A program made the translations under genes and the position numbers. From Branchiostoma belcheri (lineage: Eukaryota; Chordata; Leptocardii; Amphioxiformes; Branchiostomatidae): 64,000 nucleotides of DNA. Below are positions 12,801-19,497 of the stretch, piece after piece. Location of the stretch: positions 482,560 through 546,559 of the forward strand of contig NW_017804487.1 in assembly GCF_001625305.1 (NCBI RefSeq), given 5' to 3'. The number at the start of each line of letters is the position of its first letter. Positions within the stretch are counted from its first letter, which is position 1. Under the pieces are notes generated by a model. The model saw nothing but the letters and a program-made list of their open reading frames with translations. It was not told the DNA's origin and searched no databases.

Positions 12801-15800
12801 CCAGCTTTCAGAAAAAATAACAGGAAGAAAAGTGAAGCTTTAGTCCTTGTGTGATTTGAATCATGATTTCAGTGCGAGTAGGATTGTTGCAGCATCTTGA
12901 TAACAGAATATGCAGCATTCAACTGTCATTTCCAACACGTTAAACAACTCATGACTCAAATATAAAATCTTTTCATGAAATAGGTTGAACATCTATTCAA
13001 ACCATCAGAAAGTCATATTTCCAGCTTTCGATTCTTGCCACAATATTACATACAAATACAACATGAAGTGTATCAATCATTCTCTCTGTCACTGGTTCTG
13101 TATATCTATATGTCTGTTTGCTCTTCTTCTTCCCCTGTCCCTCTCAGTCTCTCCCCCTCCCCCTCTCAGTCTCTCCCCCTCCCTCTCTCTCTCTCTGTCT
13201 CTCNCTCCTCCTCTCCTCTCTCTCGTCTCTCCTCTCTCTCTCTCNNNNNNNNNNNNNNNNNNNNTCTCTCTCTGTCTCTCCCTCTCTCTCAGTCTCTTCC
13301 CTCCCCCTCCTCCCTCTCTCTCTCCCTCTCAGTCTCTCTCTCTCGCTCGCTCGCTCTCGCTCTCTCTCTCTCTAACTCGAGGCTTGTCAGAAAATAGATG
13401 GTTCTCTCATAATCCGGCATGCTGTGGCCCAGGACAATTTATCGCCAGTGCAGTGTGCAGATATCCTGTCTCCAGTCTCACGTACCTTAAAGCGACATTT
13501 CGCGTCGGGCATTACAAATAGCGCGGACTTTTACGGGGCGCACCCCGCACGTGAGAGCCCGGATGTGCGACAGGTTTTTGCCGGATGATAGTGACCCCGA
13601 CTTTAGTGCCAAGTGACAATTTATTTAGACTTAAGCCTGGTCCATCCATCAGCGCGCGGGTTCTGACAGTTTCGGGGCACGGTAGCACGAGGCAGGGAGA
13701 GCTCGGCGGGCTGGTGTGCGGGAGATGATAGCGGTGCCCCCGGTTAAACGAAATTAAAACACCGGGAACATCACAACAAGGGACCCTCAGATCAAACACT
13801 ACAACACGGGGACCCTACCGAACCGCCGATATGGACAGGAAATGAGAAGAAACAATTTAATATCAAACAGAATCCCTCACCCCAGGCGATACTCTTCTGA
13901 AAAAACTCCTGTCTCTGAAGTATCATTTATCAGGCTCGGTATATTTCATGACGTGTTTATACATCTTGTACCTTCCAGCATCTCTCTTTTCAAAGAACTA
14001 TCATCTAATATCTTACTACAAGGTCTTTAATAGTTCAGCAAGCAAGGAGGCCTTTCGTGTGTCTGTAGGGTGGGTACGATGTGCTAGAATTCTCATTTTG
14101 TTGTCTGTCTGCCCCACCGATATGTGTTGAGTTGTTGTAGTACTGTACTTTAGAGTCTGACTATGACTATATATTAAACGCTTGTGCAAGGCCTTGACTT
14201 GACAAGGTCCACCACATGTCTGCATTTCTATCGTTTGATCTACGGTGTCACAGTTGGACGTCAACATAGCCTAGGCACGATTACACTTTTGACATACATA
14301 TTAGTTCCCAATAAAGAACTAATATGGGCTGTATGATGTCCCTCCCCCATGGGCGGTCCTACAGTCATATCGTCTGTCGGCTATGTCAGCCAAAATCCTC
14401 ACAGCGGTTCACTTCACGCAAATTTACTTTTACGGCAAGTCAGGGACGAAAATTAATGGTAATTACTCCGTACTTGACCTTCACAAAATACTTATATTGT
14501 CAAGTGGCATTTGAGATGAACTGTTTAATAACCATACGCAGATACCAATCCAGGATTTACATTTCATAGTTTAGAGCTAATGATAAGTCCTGTCAAAATG
14601 TTGTGCTTTATTCTTGTAAAGTATTGTGTTTACAACGGCAATAAATTCGATTAATAGGTTCTATTAGCTATCATCTGTGTGATTTTGTGGTGAAAGTACT
14701 TGTTATCATAATGATAGTTGTATAACGCATGGAATACTAGTAATGTATATGTTTGCTTTGAAGATTTATAGTAGATTTGATCAATCGCAAAGTTGTAGAA
14801 AGACATGGATCAAAGTATTACAGAAGTGAAATCCTTTCCTTTCGTAGACGCTGACAAAAATGGGGGATAGCCCCGCGCCTTTTTCTACCGCAGTTTCTAC
14901 CGCTGAGAACATTGTTGTGTACCGGGAATGGGAGCGGATGACACCGGTGACTTCATCCCGACGGGGGGCCGACGTTTCCCGACGGACAGACACTTCATTA
15001 CCGTCTCCAATTGCAGGATAGCAGGGCGCGATCAAAGCGGCCGCGGCGACAAGCAATGTGCGCGGCGACGCCTACCAAAATAGGGCGTTAAATCCGTCCG
15101 TGTTCGTCAGGGAGCAGGGATGTGGCTCTCCACGGTACATCCTATGATCCCCCGCTGCATGGTGAAACAGTAACCACCACAACACTGCTGGGTTGAAGTG
15201 TTTAAAGCACACTGCAACTTGTTAACTGCTAGTTAAAGGCATCCTATGCAATTTAAGGGCGGCAAAAAAAAAAAACAACCAAGAAATTCTGGATGAAAAA
15301 AATCCATCTAACATTGACATTTACTGTCATTTCTTAGCACATTTCTGTCATAATTTCATACTTAAAGCGTTTAAAATAGCCCCCAAACAAGTTACATGAA
15401 TAGTCTCTTTACCTTTTTGGATACCACCAATAAATGCATAGAACCAGCCTACGATATAAAACAAGCAACCGTTTTCTGTCAACGACATCGCATTTTTGTC
15501 TCACAGATATATCAGTGTGCTTTGGGAATGGGCTGATTCGACTTACTACATGTATGTCAAAAGAATCACCGTCTTTATGTACTATAGAGTGTCTCGTATA
15601 TGTCCAGAAAGATCCAGACACTTGTGTGAGATACGATGTGAAGAACAGATATTAAACTGTCAATAGTAAAATCATATACCACACTGCCCTTTTTTTACCG
15701 TTTCTGTCCATTTGAAATGCATTGTACATTTCTTTGGTATCATTAGGTATAACGTTATATGCAGAAACCAGTTCACCTAAGAAAAGGTATCCACCCAATT

Positions 15801-17587
15801 CTTACTTCGTATAAGCTTAGGCCACACCAATTTAATTTGTTGGTTCTCGGATTCACCTCTTCATTTTTTTCTGATTTGCCAAAGAAAAAAGATTCTGCTT
15901 CTGAATCAACTAAAAATGCTCATATTTTGCCCCCAACAGTTGAGGAAATTCCTTTTCTTCCTAGTTGTTGCAGTTTTTCCATCTATCAATGCAGTGGTTT
16001 GATTAAAAGTTCAAAATTCATTGTTTGAATTTTAACCCAGCCTTTTGTGTTGACTTCATGGCCCCTATTGAAGCATTTGGGGCTATAATATGATGCCTAG
16101 ACCTGTTTTTATTCTTTTCGCCCTGTCGCTTCATATTTTTTCTACAAAAAATCAAAGAATCAAACAAATAAAATTGGTGTGGCCTTATAAGTAGTTCTAT
16201 CTCCAGAAGGTCCCGCCTGAATTCCATGCCTGTCCGTCACCTATCCAAACCTTGGCCTGGTTTCCCGCGCCTCGCGTGCTAGTTTGTACGCCCGGGCCTG
16301 AGGTTGATTGGGATCTAATTGCTGCCAGTTGGCCATGTCGTGATATTGGCCAATAATTTGCGACCCCTATCTACCAAGACAGAACCGCGACAGACTCCCC
16401 TAGAACTTAACCATAAATCACCACTATCTTTCCAATGGAGACCAAAACGCTGCTGCCTGCACGTAACCGTTCTTGTAAGGTGACAAAAGGTTGTTAAGAT
16501 TGACGACATGTTTCTTGATTTTGTAGCCACGTGTGTATTCGCTAGTCTCTAAAAGACCACACTGGCCAAATAGGGAGAATGATATGCTAGAGAATAGCCG
16601 CTCTTGTTTTTTTTAATATTCCAACATCTAATCACAAGACGTGGTGACAGCACACTCAAGTTTTTTCAACTTATATTAATGCCGCCACCAACACAGGGGA
16701 CAATACAGTACTCATTTTCACCTGAGTGAAGTGAGGGAAGTCGTGTTAAGTGCCATTCCCAAGGGCACAAGATCGGTGGCATGTAAGGACTCGAACCCGG
16801 GACCTCTTGATTCCGAGTCGAGCTGCCGCTACGCCACACGACCCCACGACCACGACCGTGATTTCTCTATGGCTACTTACTCTGGCCAATAATTATCCCT
16901 ATTTGGCCAATATTGTCCCTAGGCCTGTCCCTCTCGTCTTCTACATATACAGATACTTTCTATACCCGTCCCGCCACTGAGTACTAGGGATCTTGAGATG
17001 ACCTGGGGTCGTGTGGCGTAATGGTAGCGTGTTCGGCTCGGAACCAAAAGATCTCGGGTTCGAATCCTGCCATGTCACCGATCTTGTATCCTTGGGAAAG
17101 GCACTTTACACGACTTTCCTCACTTCACTCAGATGTAAATGAGTACCTAGCTTTAGGTAGGGATGTCCCTCGGATAGGACGTTAAATGGAGGTCCCGTGT
17201 TTGGGGAGAGCCACACCCCACGCACGTTAAAGAACCCAACGCACTTATCGAAAAGAGTAGGGGACCTTCCCTGTGACAGGTTGTGTGAGTGCTTCAAACC
17301 TTAGCGCAAAAACAGTGATTTATATTCCAAACATAACGACTTTGGCGATCTCTAGGCCCTCTCTCCGCACTCCGACCAATTTCAGGTCGCAGAAAAGAGC
17401 GCTATCAAGTGGAATGGGGGTATAAGCAACCCAATGAGTCTGGTAGAGGCTGTGTATTTGACGTAGTCAATGGATGAACATCAACAGGACGCAAGTCGGC
17501 TGGCAGAAAAACCAAATTCCCATTGAAGAGTCACGGATGACTTACTTAATTTTGCATTTTTGTATCATCGTTTATGTATAATACCAT

Positions 17588-17625
<38 letters not shown>

Positions 17626-17675
17626 AAGAAAGAGAGAAAGAAAGAAAGAAGGAAAGAAAGAGAAAGAAAGAAATA

Positions 17676-17735
<60 letters not shown>

Positions 17736-17878
17736 AAAGATGCGCATGCGTGTACGTACTCTGCTTCATGTTGGCCCATTCCTCCGCAGTGTGTCTGACG
17801 TCATCAAAGTCTAAACCAGCCAGGACGAAAGCGAGGCGCACCACTTCTCCCCTGCCCTTCCCATCGAAGTAGTGAAAC
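681..17878 (-). CDS. Sigma-class-like glutathione S-transferase (five of about six coding exons)
   Basis: Cytosolic GSTs conjugate glutathione to electrophiles; sigma-class members include prostaglandin D synthase and S-crystallins. Five minus-strand exons, 17878-17760, 12804-12697, 11004-10889, 6628-6518 and 860-681, join in phase (634 nt, about 210 residues plus stop). The order of motifs is that of the family: HYFDGKGRGE with the catalytic Tyr, QLPWLE with the cis-Pro, QTRAI in place of the usual Q-S/T glutathione-binding SNAIL motif, an acidic linker helix, GFFVG, and the THAD N-capping box. The protein ends NHPKIAEYIKTRRDTPL, typical of sigma GSTs. Family length is 200-215 residues, so only a first exon of about five codons, ending two bases into a codon, is missing; I could not place it. 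Introns are full of transposons. All exons are open, so it could be active, but the donor of the 11004-10889 exon is poor. Confidence 0.85.
938..1140 (+). repeat. Interspersed repeat, partner of 29042-29228
   Basis: Shares the block GTCTGACCAGATTTAGGCCA and flanking sequence with 29042-29228 in inverse orientation, including a run of repeated C-C-G-A-A-C-A-C-C words. It is a diverged copy of an unclassified mobile element inside the last GST intron. Confidence 0.6.
1141..2596. other. Intronic DNA without a recognised gene
   Basis: Contains further CCGAACACC words to about 1300, then apparently unique sequence. A GC-richer block at about 2120-2300 contrasts with AT-rich surroundings and could be regulatory. 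No exon with family similarity was seen on either strand. Confidence 0.4.
2597..2938 (+). mobile_element. Old diverged copy of the TTAA-flanked MITE family A
   Basis: Internal words such as GACGGAAAATGGTTAC, GGTACCACCCAGAAAATAAA and GGACTCTTCTTCGG match the better copies at 22886, 32021 and 56951. The terminal repeats are mutated beyond clear recognition. Confidence 0.65.
3236..3430. mobile_element. TAGCCT foldback element, family G copy 1
   Basis: Starts TAGCCTCCGTAGCA and ends TGCTATGGAGGCTA, 195 bp. It is flanked by TGGAAAATC (3227-3235) and GGGAAAATC (3431-3439), a 9-bp target duplication with one mismatch. The same element occurs inverted at 51958-52153. Confidence 0.85.
3446..3765. repeat. 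Interspersed repeat, partner of 28737-29022
   Basis: Shares GTAGCCAGGATTTT, a G-run, TCTTCCCACTG, GACCAGCGAG, TCCGGGG.CATG, CCTTCTGAAATGGCATTTCT and a terminal TAAAAAGTGGA with 28737-29022. It is an unclassified mobile-element end; the G-run block is shared and both copies are in the same orientation. Confidence 0.7.
4144..4393 (-). mobile_element. tRNA-derived SINE with 17-bp target duplication
   Basis: On the minus strand it begins with a tRNA-like head GGGGTCGTGTGGCGTAGAGG containing the A box, and has a B box GGTTCGAGTCC. A non-tRNA body and an A/T-rich 3' end follow. The 17-bp direct repeat TTTGTCCATTTTGTATT at 4127-4143 and 4394-4410 flanks it exactly, proving retroposition. Copies also lie at 7029, 8955 and 16610. 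Confidence 0.9.
4411..5152. other. Intronic DNA, nothing recognised
   Basis: AT-rich sequence without an exon, repeat copy or clear motif that I can support. Confidence 0.3.
5153..5880. repeat. Tandem array of about four diverged 150-205-bp units
   Basis: Units start near 5153, 5340, 5544 and 5718. Each has TTCATTTTT..CACCTCCAG near its start, then GTTATCAAAC, AAAATACAAACTA, GAGACTCT or a variant, and a GTACG/GTACC stretch at its end. Units diverge progressively toward the right, as in an old minisatellite or satellite fragment. Confidence 0.8.
6122..6494 (-). mobile_element. MITE family A (TTAA target, AGGCATCCA termini)
   Basis: Terminal inverted repeats AGGCATCCAATGC and GCACTGGATGCCT are flanked by TTAA at 6118-6121 and 6495-6498. 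It has no coding capacity. The TTAA target and short inverted ends suggest a non-autonomous piggyBac-type element. It lies in the GST intron, 19 bp from the splice donor of the 6628-6518 exon. Confidence 0.85.
6518..6628 (-). CDS. GST exon (helices 5-6)
   Basis: Encodes ASLEDEFWDSRLPTRLRQFE then KLLEMNNGGQGFFVGKA, 37 codons in phase 0 at both ends. L-P-x-x-L-x-x-F-E-K-L-L followed by G-F-F-V-G is a conserved stretch of sigma and mu/alpha-type GSTs. The acceptor is TGTACCAG and the donor G|GTACGT. A TTAA-flanked MITE begins 19 bp inside the downstream intron. Confidence 0.85.
6629..7028. other. Intronic DNA, nothing recognised
   Basis: AT-rich intron between the 6628-6518 exon and the SINE at 7029. 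I see no exon or repeat copy. Confidence 0.3.
7029..7250 (+). mobile_element. tRNA-derived SINE
   Basis: Starts GGGGTCGTGTGGCGTAGCGG (A box) and has B box GGTTCGAGTCC about 40 bp later. The tRNA-like anticodon loop reads CTCGGAA (anticodon CGG, proline-like). The body continues CACCGATCTTGTGCCCTTGG and ends in the conserved GTGCCGTCACCACGTCTTGT block and an A/T-rich tail. It is not a working tRNA gene, because the anticodon stem has a mismatch and there is no acceptor-stem pairing. Confidence 0.9.
7350..7850 (+). mobile_element. 3' end of a non-LTR retrotransposon (CR1/jockey-like), hosting a hairpin insertion
   Basis: Once the hairpin at 7412-7498 and one copy of its target duplication are set aside, the frame runs open to a TAG at about 7648. 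It contains HNYRTRL, KIRLPKQKSN and KKRFMYRTSQLWK, the typical C-terminal end of LINE reverse-transcriptase polyproteins (R-Y-R-x-x-x-L-W). A 3' UTR and a tail GAAAACTGAAAACTG-like repeat follow to about 7850. Confidence 0.7.
7412..7498. mobile_element. Perfect 87-bp hairpin element (TAGCCT foldback family F) with 9-bp target duplication
   Basis: Two arms of 41 bp (7412-7452 and 7458-7498) are exact reverse complements around five A residues. The element starts TAGCCTGGGTACCATC and ends with the complement. CACCAAACA occurs directly on both sides (7403-7411 and 7499-7507). It has inserted into the reading frame of the LINE at 7350-7850. The perfection of the arms suggests a young insertion or an active correction process. 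Confidence 0.9.
7851..8907. other. GST intron with a GC-rich unique block at 8060-8340
   Basis: The block 8060-8340 is markedly richer in G+C and CpG than its surroundings, is open in several frames, and shows no recognisable protein. It has a TGACGTGCGCC word (CRE/bZIP-like) and CCCGCCC (GC-box-like). A conserved regulatory block or alternative promoter is possible. The rest shows nothing recognised. Confidence 0.35.
8913..9595 (+). mobile_element. MITE family B copy split by a SINE
   Basis: The left part (8913-8954) begins GGCATCCAGTGCAATTTCAG. After the SINE the element resumes with CTCTGGATGAGGAAAT, ATTGACATTTACT and GTTTGAAATAACC, matching 15237 and 38225. The right end is degraded. Confidence 0.65.
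8955..9208 (+). mobile_element. tRNA-derived SINE nested in MITE B, 15-bp target duplication
   Basis: The tRNA-like head GGGGTCGTGCGGCGTAGCAG and B box GGTTCGAGTCC are followed by the same body as at 7029. Flanks are AAAACAAAAATATTC (8940-8954) and AAAACAAAAATACTC (9209-9223), 14 of 15 identical. This dates the SINE as younger than the MITE. Confidence 0.9.
9829..10206 (+). mobile_element. MITE family C copy 1 (GGCCACAACAAG ends)
   Basis: Begins TAGGCCACAACAAGTAAATTT, and its right end carries GATGTCATCCATAAAA, the complement of the subterminal ATGGATGACATC-type block. The interior matches 12253-12668 in inverse orientation. The right terminus is truncated where LINE-derived sequence begins. 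Confidence 0.75.
10209..10545 (-). mobile_element. 3' end of a LINE, minus strand, TAAAG tail
   Basis: On the minus strand the sequence runs GATGACCCGTGTACTGATG, TGTCAGTCCCCAGTAAAGTA and ends in a short TAAAG repeat, as LINE tails do. The internal boundary with the next element at about 10545 is uncertain. No protein remains. Confidence 0.5.
10546..10888 (+). mobile_element. 3' end of a LINE, plus strand, AATCA tail abutting a GST exon
   Basis: T-rich 3' UTR, GAGGAGGAGGGCCTTGTATA, TATGTGCAAACTAATCA, then about four AATCA repeats ending directly against the GST exon at 10889. Read on the minus strand, the tail is GTTTGATTTGATTTG, which is the sequence at the exon's splice donor. Confidence 0.65.
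10889..11004 (-). CDS. GST exon (alpha-helical domain start)
   Basis: Encodes (G)FDGDTNLDAAKADEITD and on through EDIKDAFFTTIFEQDEQKK, the helix 4 region of sigma GSTs where the family has L-x-x-A-K-A-D-x-I-V-D. Two bases complete the Gly codon from the previous exon and the exon ends on a codon boundary. The acceptor has a weak pyrimidine tract. The donor reads AAG|GTTTGA and consists of the tail repeat of an adjacent LINE. A second LINE 3' end lies 25 bp upstream of the exon, so the exon is sandwiched between two retrotransposon tails. Confidence 0.8.
11030..11540 (-). mobile_element. Diverged LINE Y 3' end, interrupted by a foldback element
   Basis: The 3' terminus at 11030 (minus strand GGTACAATGTATGG-complement, GTGCAATGAAGTTCT) and the parts up to 11262 and from 11455 to 11540 match the better copy at 35408-35947. 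The shared words include TTGAACTTGATT and ATGTGAATAGCTTGTTAC. It lies 25 bp upstream of the GST exon 11004-10889. Confidence 0.6.
11264..11426. mobile_element. Foldback element with about 50-bp arms, Penelope-like words
   Basis: CCTTTATTCCAACATACAAT and GAGAGATC, TCAGCGACCA on the left are repeated inverted on the right (TGGTCGCTGA, GATCTCTCTGTAAATTG, GGAATAAAG). On the minus strand the loop has TATCCTGATGAAGACGAC, a word common in Penelope-like elements. It is followed by ACCAACACAGATGAACTTTC, also seen at 38862. Assignment to Penelope-like elements is tentative. Confidence 0.6.
11575..11945 (+). mobile_element. LINE X 3' end with hairpin and CAGATA tail
   Basis: Degraded C-terminal coding remnants (LCMMYKMTNKLMDVP, then FFPRTIAEWNSLSPSTVGTL, as in jockey/CR1/RTE polyprotein ends). 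The 3' UTR is GGTGTAATATAGCCAGCTGC, CGCCGAAAGGCGG, TTATACCGGC and (CAGATA)n. Tail copies occur at 26776, 39045 and 51335. Confidence 0.8.
12253..12668 (-). mobile_element. MITE family C copy 2, complete
   Basis: Ends AAGGCCACAGCAAGTAA and TTACGTGCTGTGGCCA form inverted repeats of about 35 bp, which include the TGGATG(A/G)CATC block. The interior is the reverse complement of 9829-10206. It has no coding capacity. Confidence 0.8.
12697..12804 (-). CDS. GST exon (glutathione-binding loop, cis-Pro)
   Basis: Encodes GEFTGPFRQLPWLELEDG then TTISQTRAILRLVAREG. QLPWLE matches the family P-V-L-E strand with its cis-proline, and QTRAI is a variant of the Q-S-x-A-I glutathione contact. The acceptor follows a pyrimidine-rich tract ending CTGAAAG and the donor is G|GTGAGT. 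Two bases finish the previous codon and one base is left over, matching both neighbouring exons. Confidence 0.85.
13126..13372. repeat. (CT)n-rich low-complexity tract with a 20-bp assembly gap
   Basis: CT/CTCC/CAGTCTCT repeats with unknown bases at 13204 and 13245-13264. Open frames here are Ser/Leu/Pro-only translations of the repeat and are not genes. Confidence 0.95.
13379..15230. other. GST intron, unique DNA, GC-rich blocks
   Basis: No exon recognised. Two blocks (about 13500-13830 and 14860-15110) are GC- and CpG-rich against an AT-rich background and contain sites such as GCGCGGACTTTTACGG and GCGGCCGCGGCGAC. They may be regulatory or promoter-like. Confidence 0.35.
15237..15440 (+). 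mobile_element. MITE family B, 3'-truncated copy
   Basis: TTAA at 15233-15236 precedes AGGCATCCTATGCAATTTAA, then GGGCGGCAAAA, TTCTGGATGAAAAAAATC, CATTGACATTTACTG and AAAGCGTTTAAAATAGCCCC. It matches the copies at 8913 and 38225. The right end is lost after about 15440. Confidence 0.7.
15819..16187 (+). mobile_element. MITE family D copy 1 (AGGCCACACCAAT ends)
   Basis: Begins AGGCCACACCAATTTAATTT, GTTGGTTCTCGG and ends AAATTGGTGTGGCCT. The interior includes CAGTTTTTCCATCTATCAAT and GCAGTGGTTTGATTAAAAG, matching 19131-19497 (inverted) and 24722-25101. Confidence 0.85.
16610..16848 (-). mobile_element. tRNA-derived SINE
   Basis: Minus-strand copy of the family at 4144. It has the complements of GTCGTGTGGCGTAGCGGCAG, B box GGTTCGAGTCC and body GGCACTTAACACGACTTCCC. 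Target duplications are not clear. Confidence 0.85.
17005..17432 (+). mobile_element. Longer tRNA-derived SINE with a second conserved body domain
   Basis: The tRNA-like head GGTCGTGTGGCGTAATGG and B box GGGTTCGAATCC are followed, after about 150 bp, by a different body: GGGATGTCCCTCGGATAGGA, CGTTAAATGGAGGTCC and CACGTTAAAGAACCC. This resembles a central domain shared by many invertebrate SINEs, but I do not assign it a name. It shares its 5' part with the shorter SINEs. Confidence 0.75.
17587..17740. repeat. (GAAA)n microsatellite
   Basis: About 150 bp of GAAA with AGAG and GGAA interruptions. On the transcribed strand of the GST gene it is (UUUC)n, starting about 20 nt after the splice donor at 17759. 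Confidence 0.97.
17760..17878 (-). CDS. GST exon (N-terminal thioredoxin fold, catalytic Tyr)
   Basis: Encodes FHYFDGKGRGEVVRLAF and on to EEWANMKQ. The Tyr-Phe pair followed by G-x-G-R-G-E is the beta1-alpha1 part of a sigma GST, and this Tyr is the glutathione-activating residue in the family. The acceptor has a strong pyrimidine tract ending CCTTCAG. The donor reads A|GTACGT. The first base completes a codon begun upstream and one base is left for the next exon. An in-frame TAG lies just upstream inside the intron, so translation must begin in another exon. Confidence 0.85.
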
Positions 17879-17884
17879 CTGAAG

Positions 17885-18400
17885 GACTAGAAGAAAACCA
17901 GACTGACTTAGAAAAAAACTCTATTTTACACAAGTTTGAAGTGATGTATGTCAAAAGCGTGAATGGCGTTCTGTAGACATTTGTCCAAGGTATCCCCATA
18001 CCGAATTTCAGGTCATTTGGCTTTAGTACTAGGGCTCCAGATCCCAAAATGTATATTTTTGTTACTGAAAAAGGAAAAAAACAACAACAAATAAAACAAT
18101 TCTAAAGGCCTGTTTTAAAAACGTCTAGGGTATTAGCCCACTGTGCCTTCATGCCAAATTTCAGGTCATTTGGCTGAAAAATGGCTGAGTTGAATCCATT
18201 TAAAGAAATTGCAGGAGAAGAAGAAACACGAGGGAAAACAATATATTTCATCCATACCATGGTATGGACTGTAATATAACTACATAATGTCGTCTACTCG
18301 GTATGATCACATGGGCTTGTATCTCAATTGTGATATCTAGAATATTATAAGAATTTTGTCTTTTAAATCACATGCATTCAAATGAATGACCGTTTCGGGC
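17885..18400. other. Region with two degenerate AATTTCAGGTCATTTGGCT words
   Basis: The word recurs at about 18005 and 18160, as expected from an old interspersed or tandem element. The missing first coding exon of the GST could lie upstream of 17885, but I found no ATG with matching phase and donor. Confidence 0.4.
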
Positions 18401-18401
18401 T

Positions 18402-18411
18402 TGTGTGTGTG

Positions 18412-18444
<33 letters not shown>

Positions 18445-18468
18445 TTGTGTGTGTCTGTCTGTCTGTGC
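18402..18468. repeat. (GT)n microsatellite
   Basis: GT repeats with a few TTTG interruptions. Confidence 0.95.
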
Positions 18469-19028
18469 ATTTGCAACACCTAGTATACGCCACAAATGTA
18501 GTGTTGCCACACATCCTCTGCGCTTCATTTTTTGCCTATGGGACCAGAACGATGGCAAATCATGGGTAAGGGGATGAAGTCTGCTATCTCCCATTGCCTC
18601 CCTACTATATAGCCAAAGTAAAATATCGGAACTTGACATGAATTTCTAATCGCCATCCGCATGTGAAACCAGCACAGTTGATCTGAGATGTTTTGTGGGA
18701 AACACTTATCCTCCCAAGTTGTTTATTCACCTGAAGTGGCTAAACACTTAATTGGAACCTAATCCTCCTATTCTAACGTATACAAGTCGGTTAATACCAT
18801 AATTGTATACGTACTCAGGGTGGGTTTCAAACGCCCATCGACCCTTGACAGACCTCTCCGCAGACGACTTTTTGATCGTAGCGACAAGCTTCCAGGGATG
18901 TGAACCGGAAAAGGATTGTTTTCTTTATGTTTTGTATGGGTGGCGTGTTTTCTTTGAGGAAATCTTGTACTGTTTGTTTTTCTTTGGTTTAAAGAGGTGT
19001 CCGTGATGCCGATTACAAAACCCCGGGG

Positions 19029-19048
19029 CACCGCAGTGCATGCTGGGT
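19029..19048 (-). promoter_or_regulatory. ZNF143/Staf-like promoter motif
   Basis: On the minus strand the word CCCAGCATGCACTGCGG closely matches the known ZNF143/Staf motif (CCCAG.ATGCA..GCG), which sits in proximal promoters. It lies about 1.2 kb upstream of the first recognised GST exon on the same strand, so it could mark the GST promoter. A GC-rich stretch follows it. The call rests on one motif match. Confidence 0.3.
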
Positions 19049-19130
19049 GAGGTCAGATGTCATGTGGGAAAGCGACATAGACACGACAAGTACATGTATG
19101 TTGTTTTGTGTCAAAGTTGTAAAGAATAGT

Positions 19131-19497
19131 TAGGCCACACCAATGTAATTTGTTGGTTCTCGGATTTTTTTCAGAAAAAAATATGAAGCGACAGGGCGAA
19201 AAAAACCCAGGTCAAGGCATCCCCTTATAGCCCAAAATGCTACGATAGGAGCCATGAAGTCAACACAAAAGGGTGGGTTAATACTTAAACAATGAATTTT
19301 TAACTTTTAATCAAACCACTGCATTGATAGATGGAAAAACTGTAATAACTAGGAAGAAAGGGACTTTTCTTAACTGTTGGGGGCAAAATATGAGCATTTT
19401 TGCGTTCATTCAGAACCAGAATCTTTTTTTGGGCAAATCAGAAAAAAAATGAAGAGGCGAATCCGAGAACCAACAAATTAAATTGCTGTGGCCCTAA
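19131..19497 (-). mobile_element. MITE family D copy 2
   Basis: Ends TAGGCCACACCAATGTAATT and AAATTGCTGTGGCCCTA. The interior is the reverse complement of 15819-16187, including the TGATAGATGGAAAAACTG block. Confidence 0.85.

Noticed and set aside
13035..13521. Ser/Leu/Pro-rich frames up to 178 codons
   Set aside because: Translation of a (CT)n tract across unknown bases.
17546..17844. Phe/Leu/Ser-rich and Lys/Glu-rich frames
   Set aside because: Translation of the (GAAA)n microsatellite; only the 17878-17760 part is a genuine exon.
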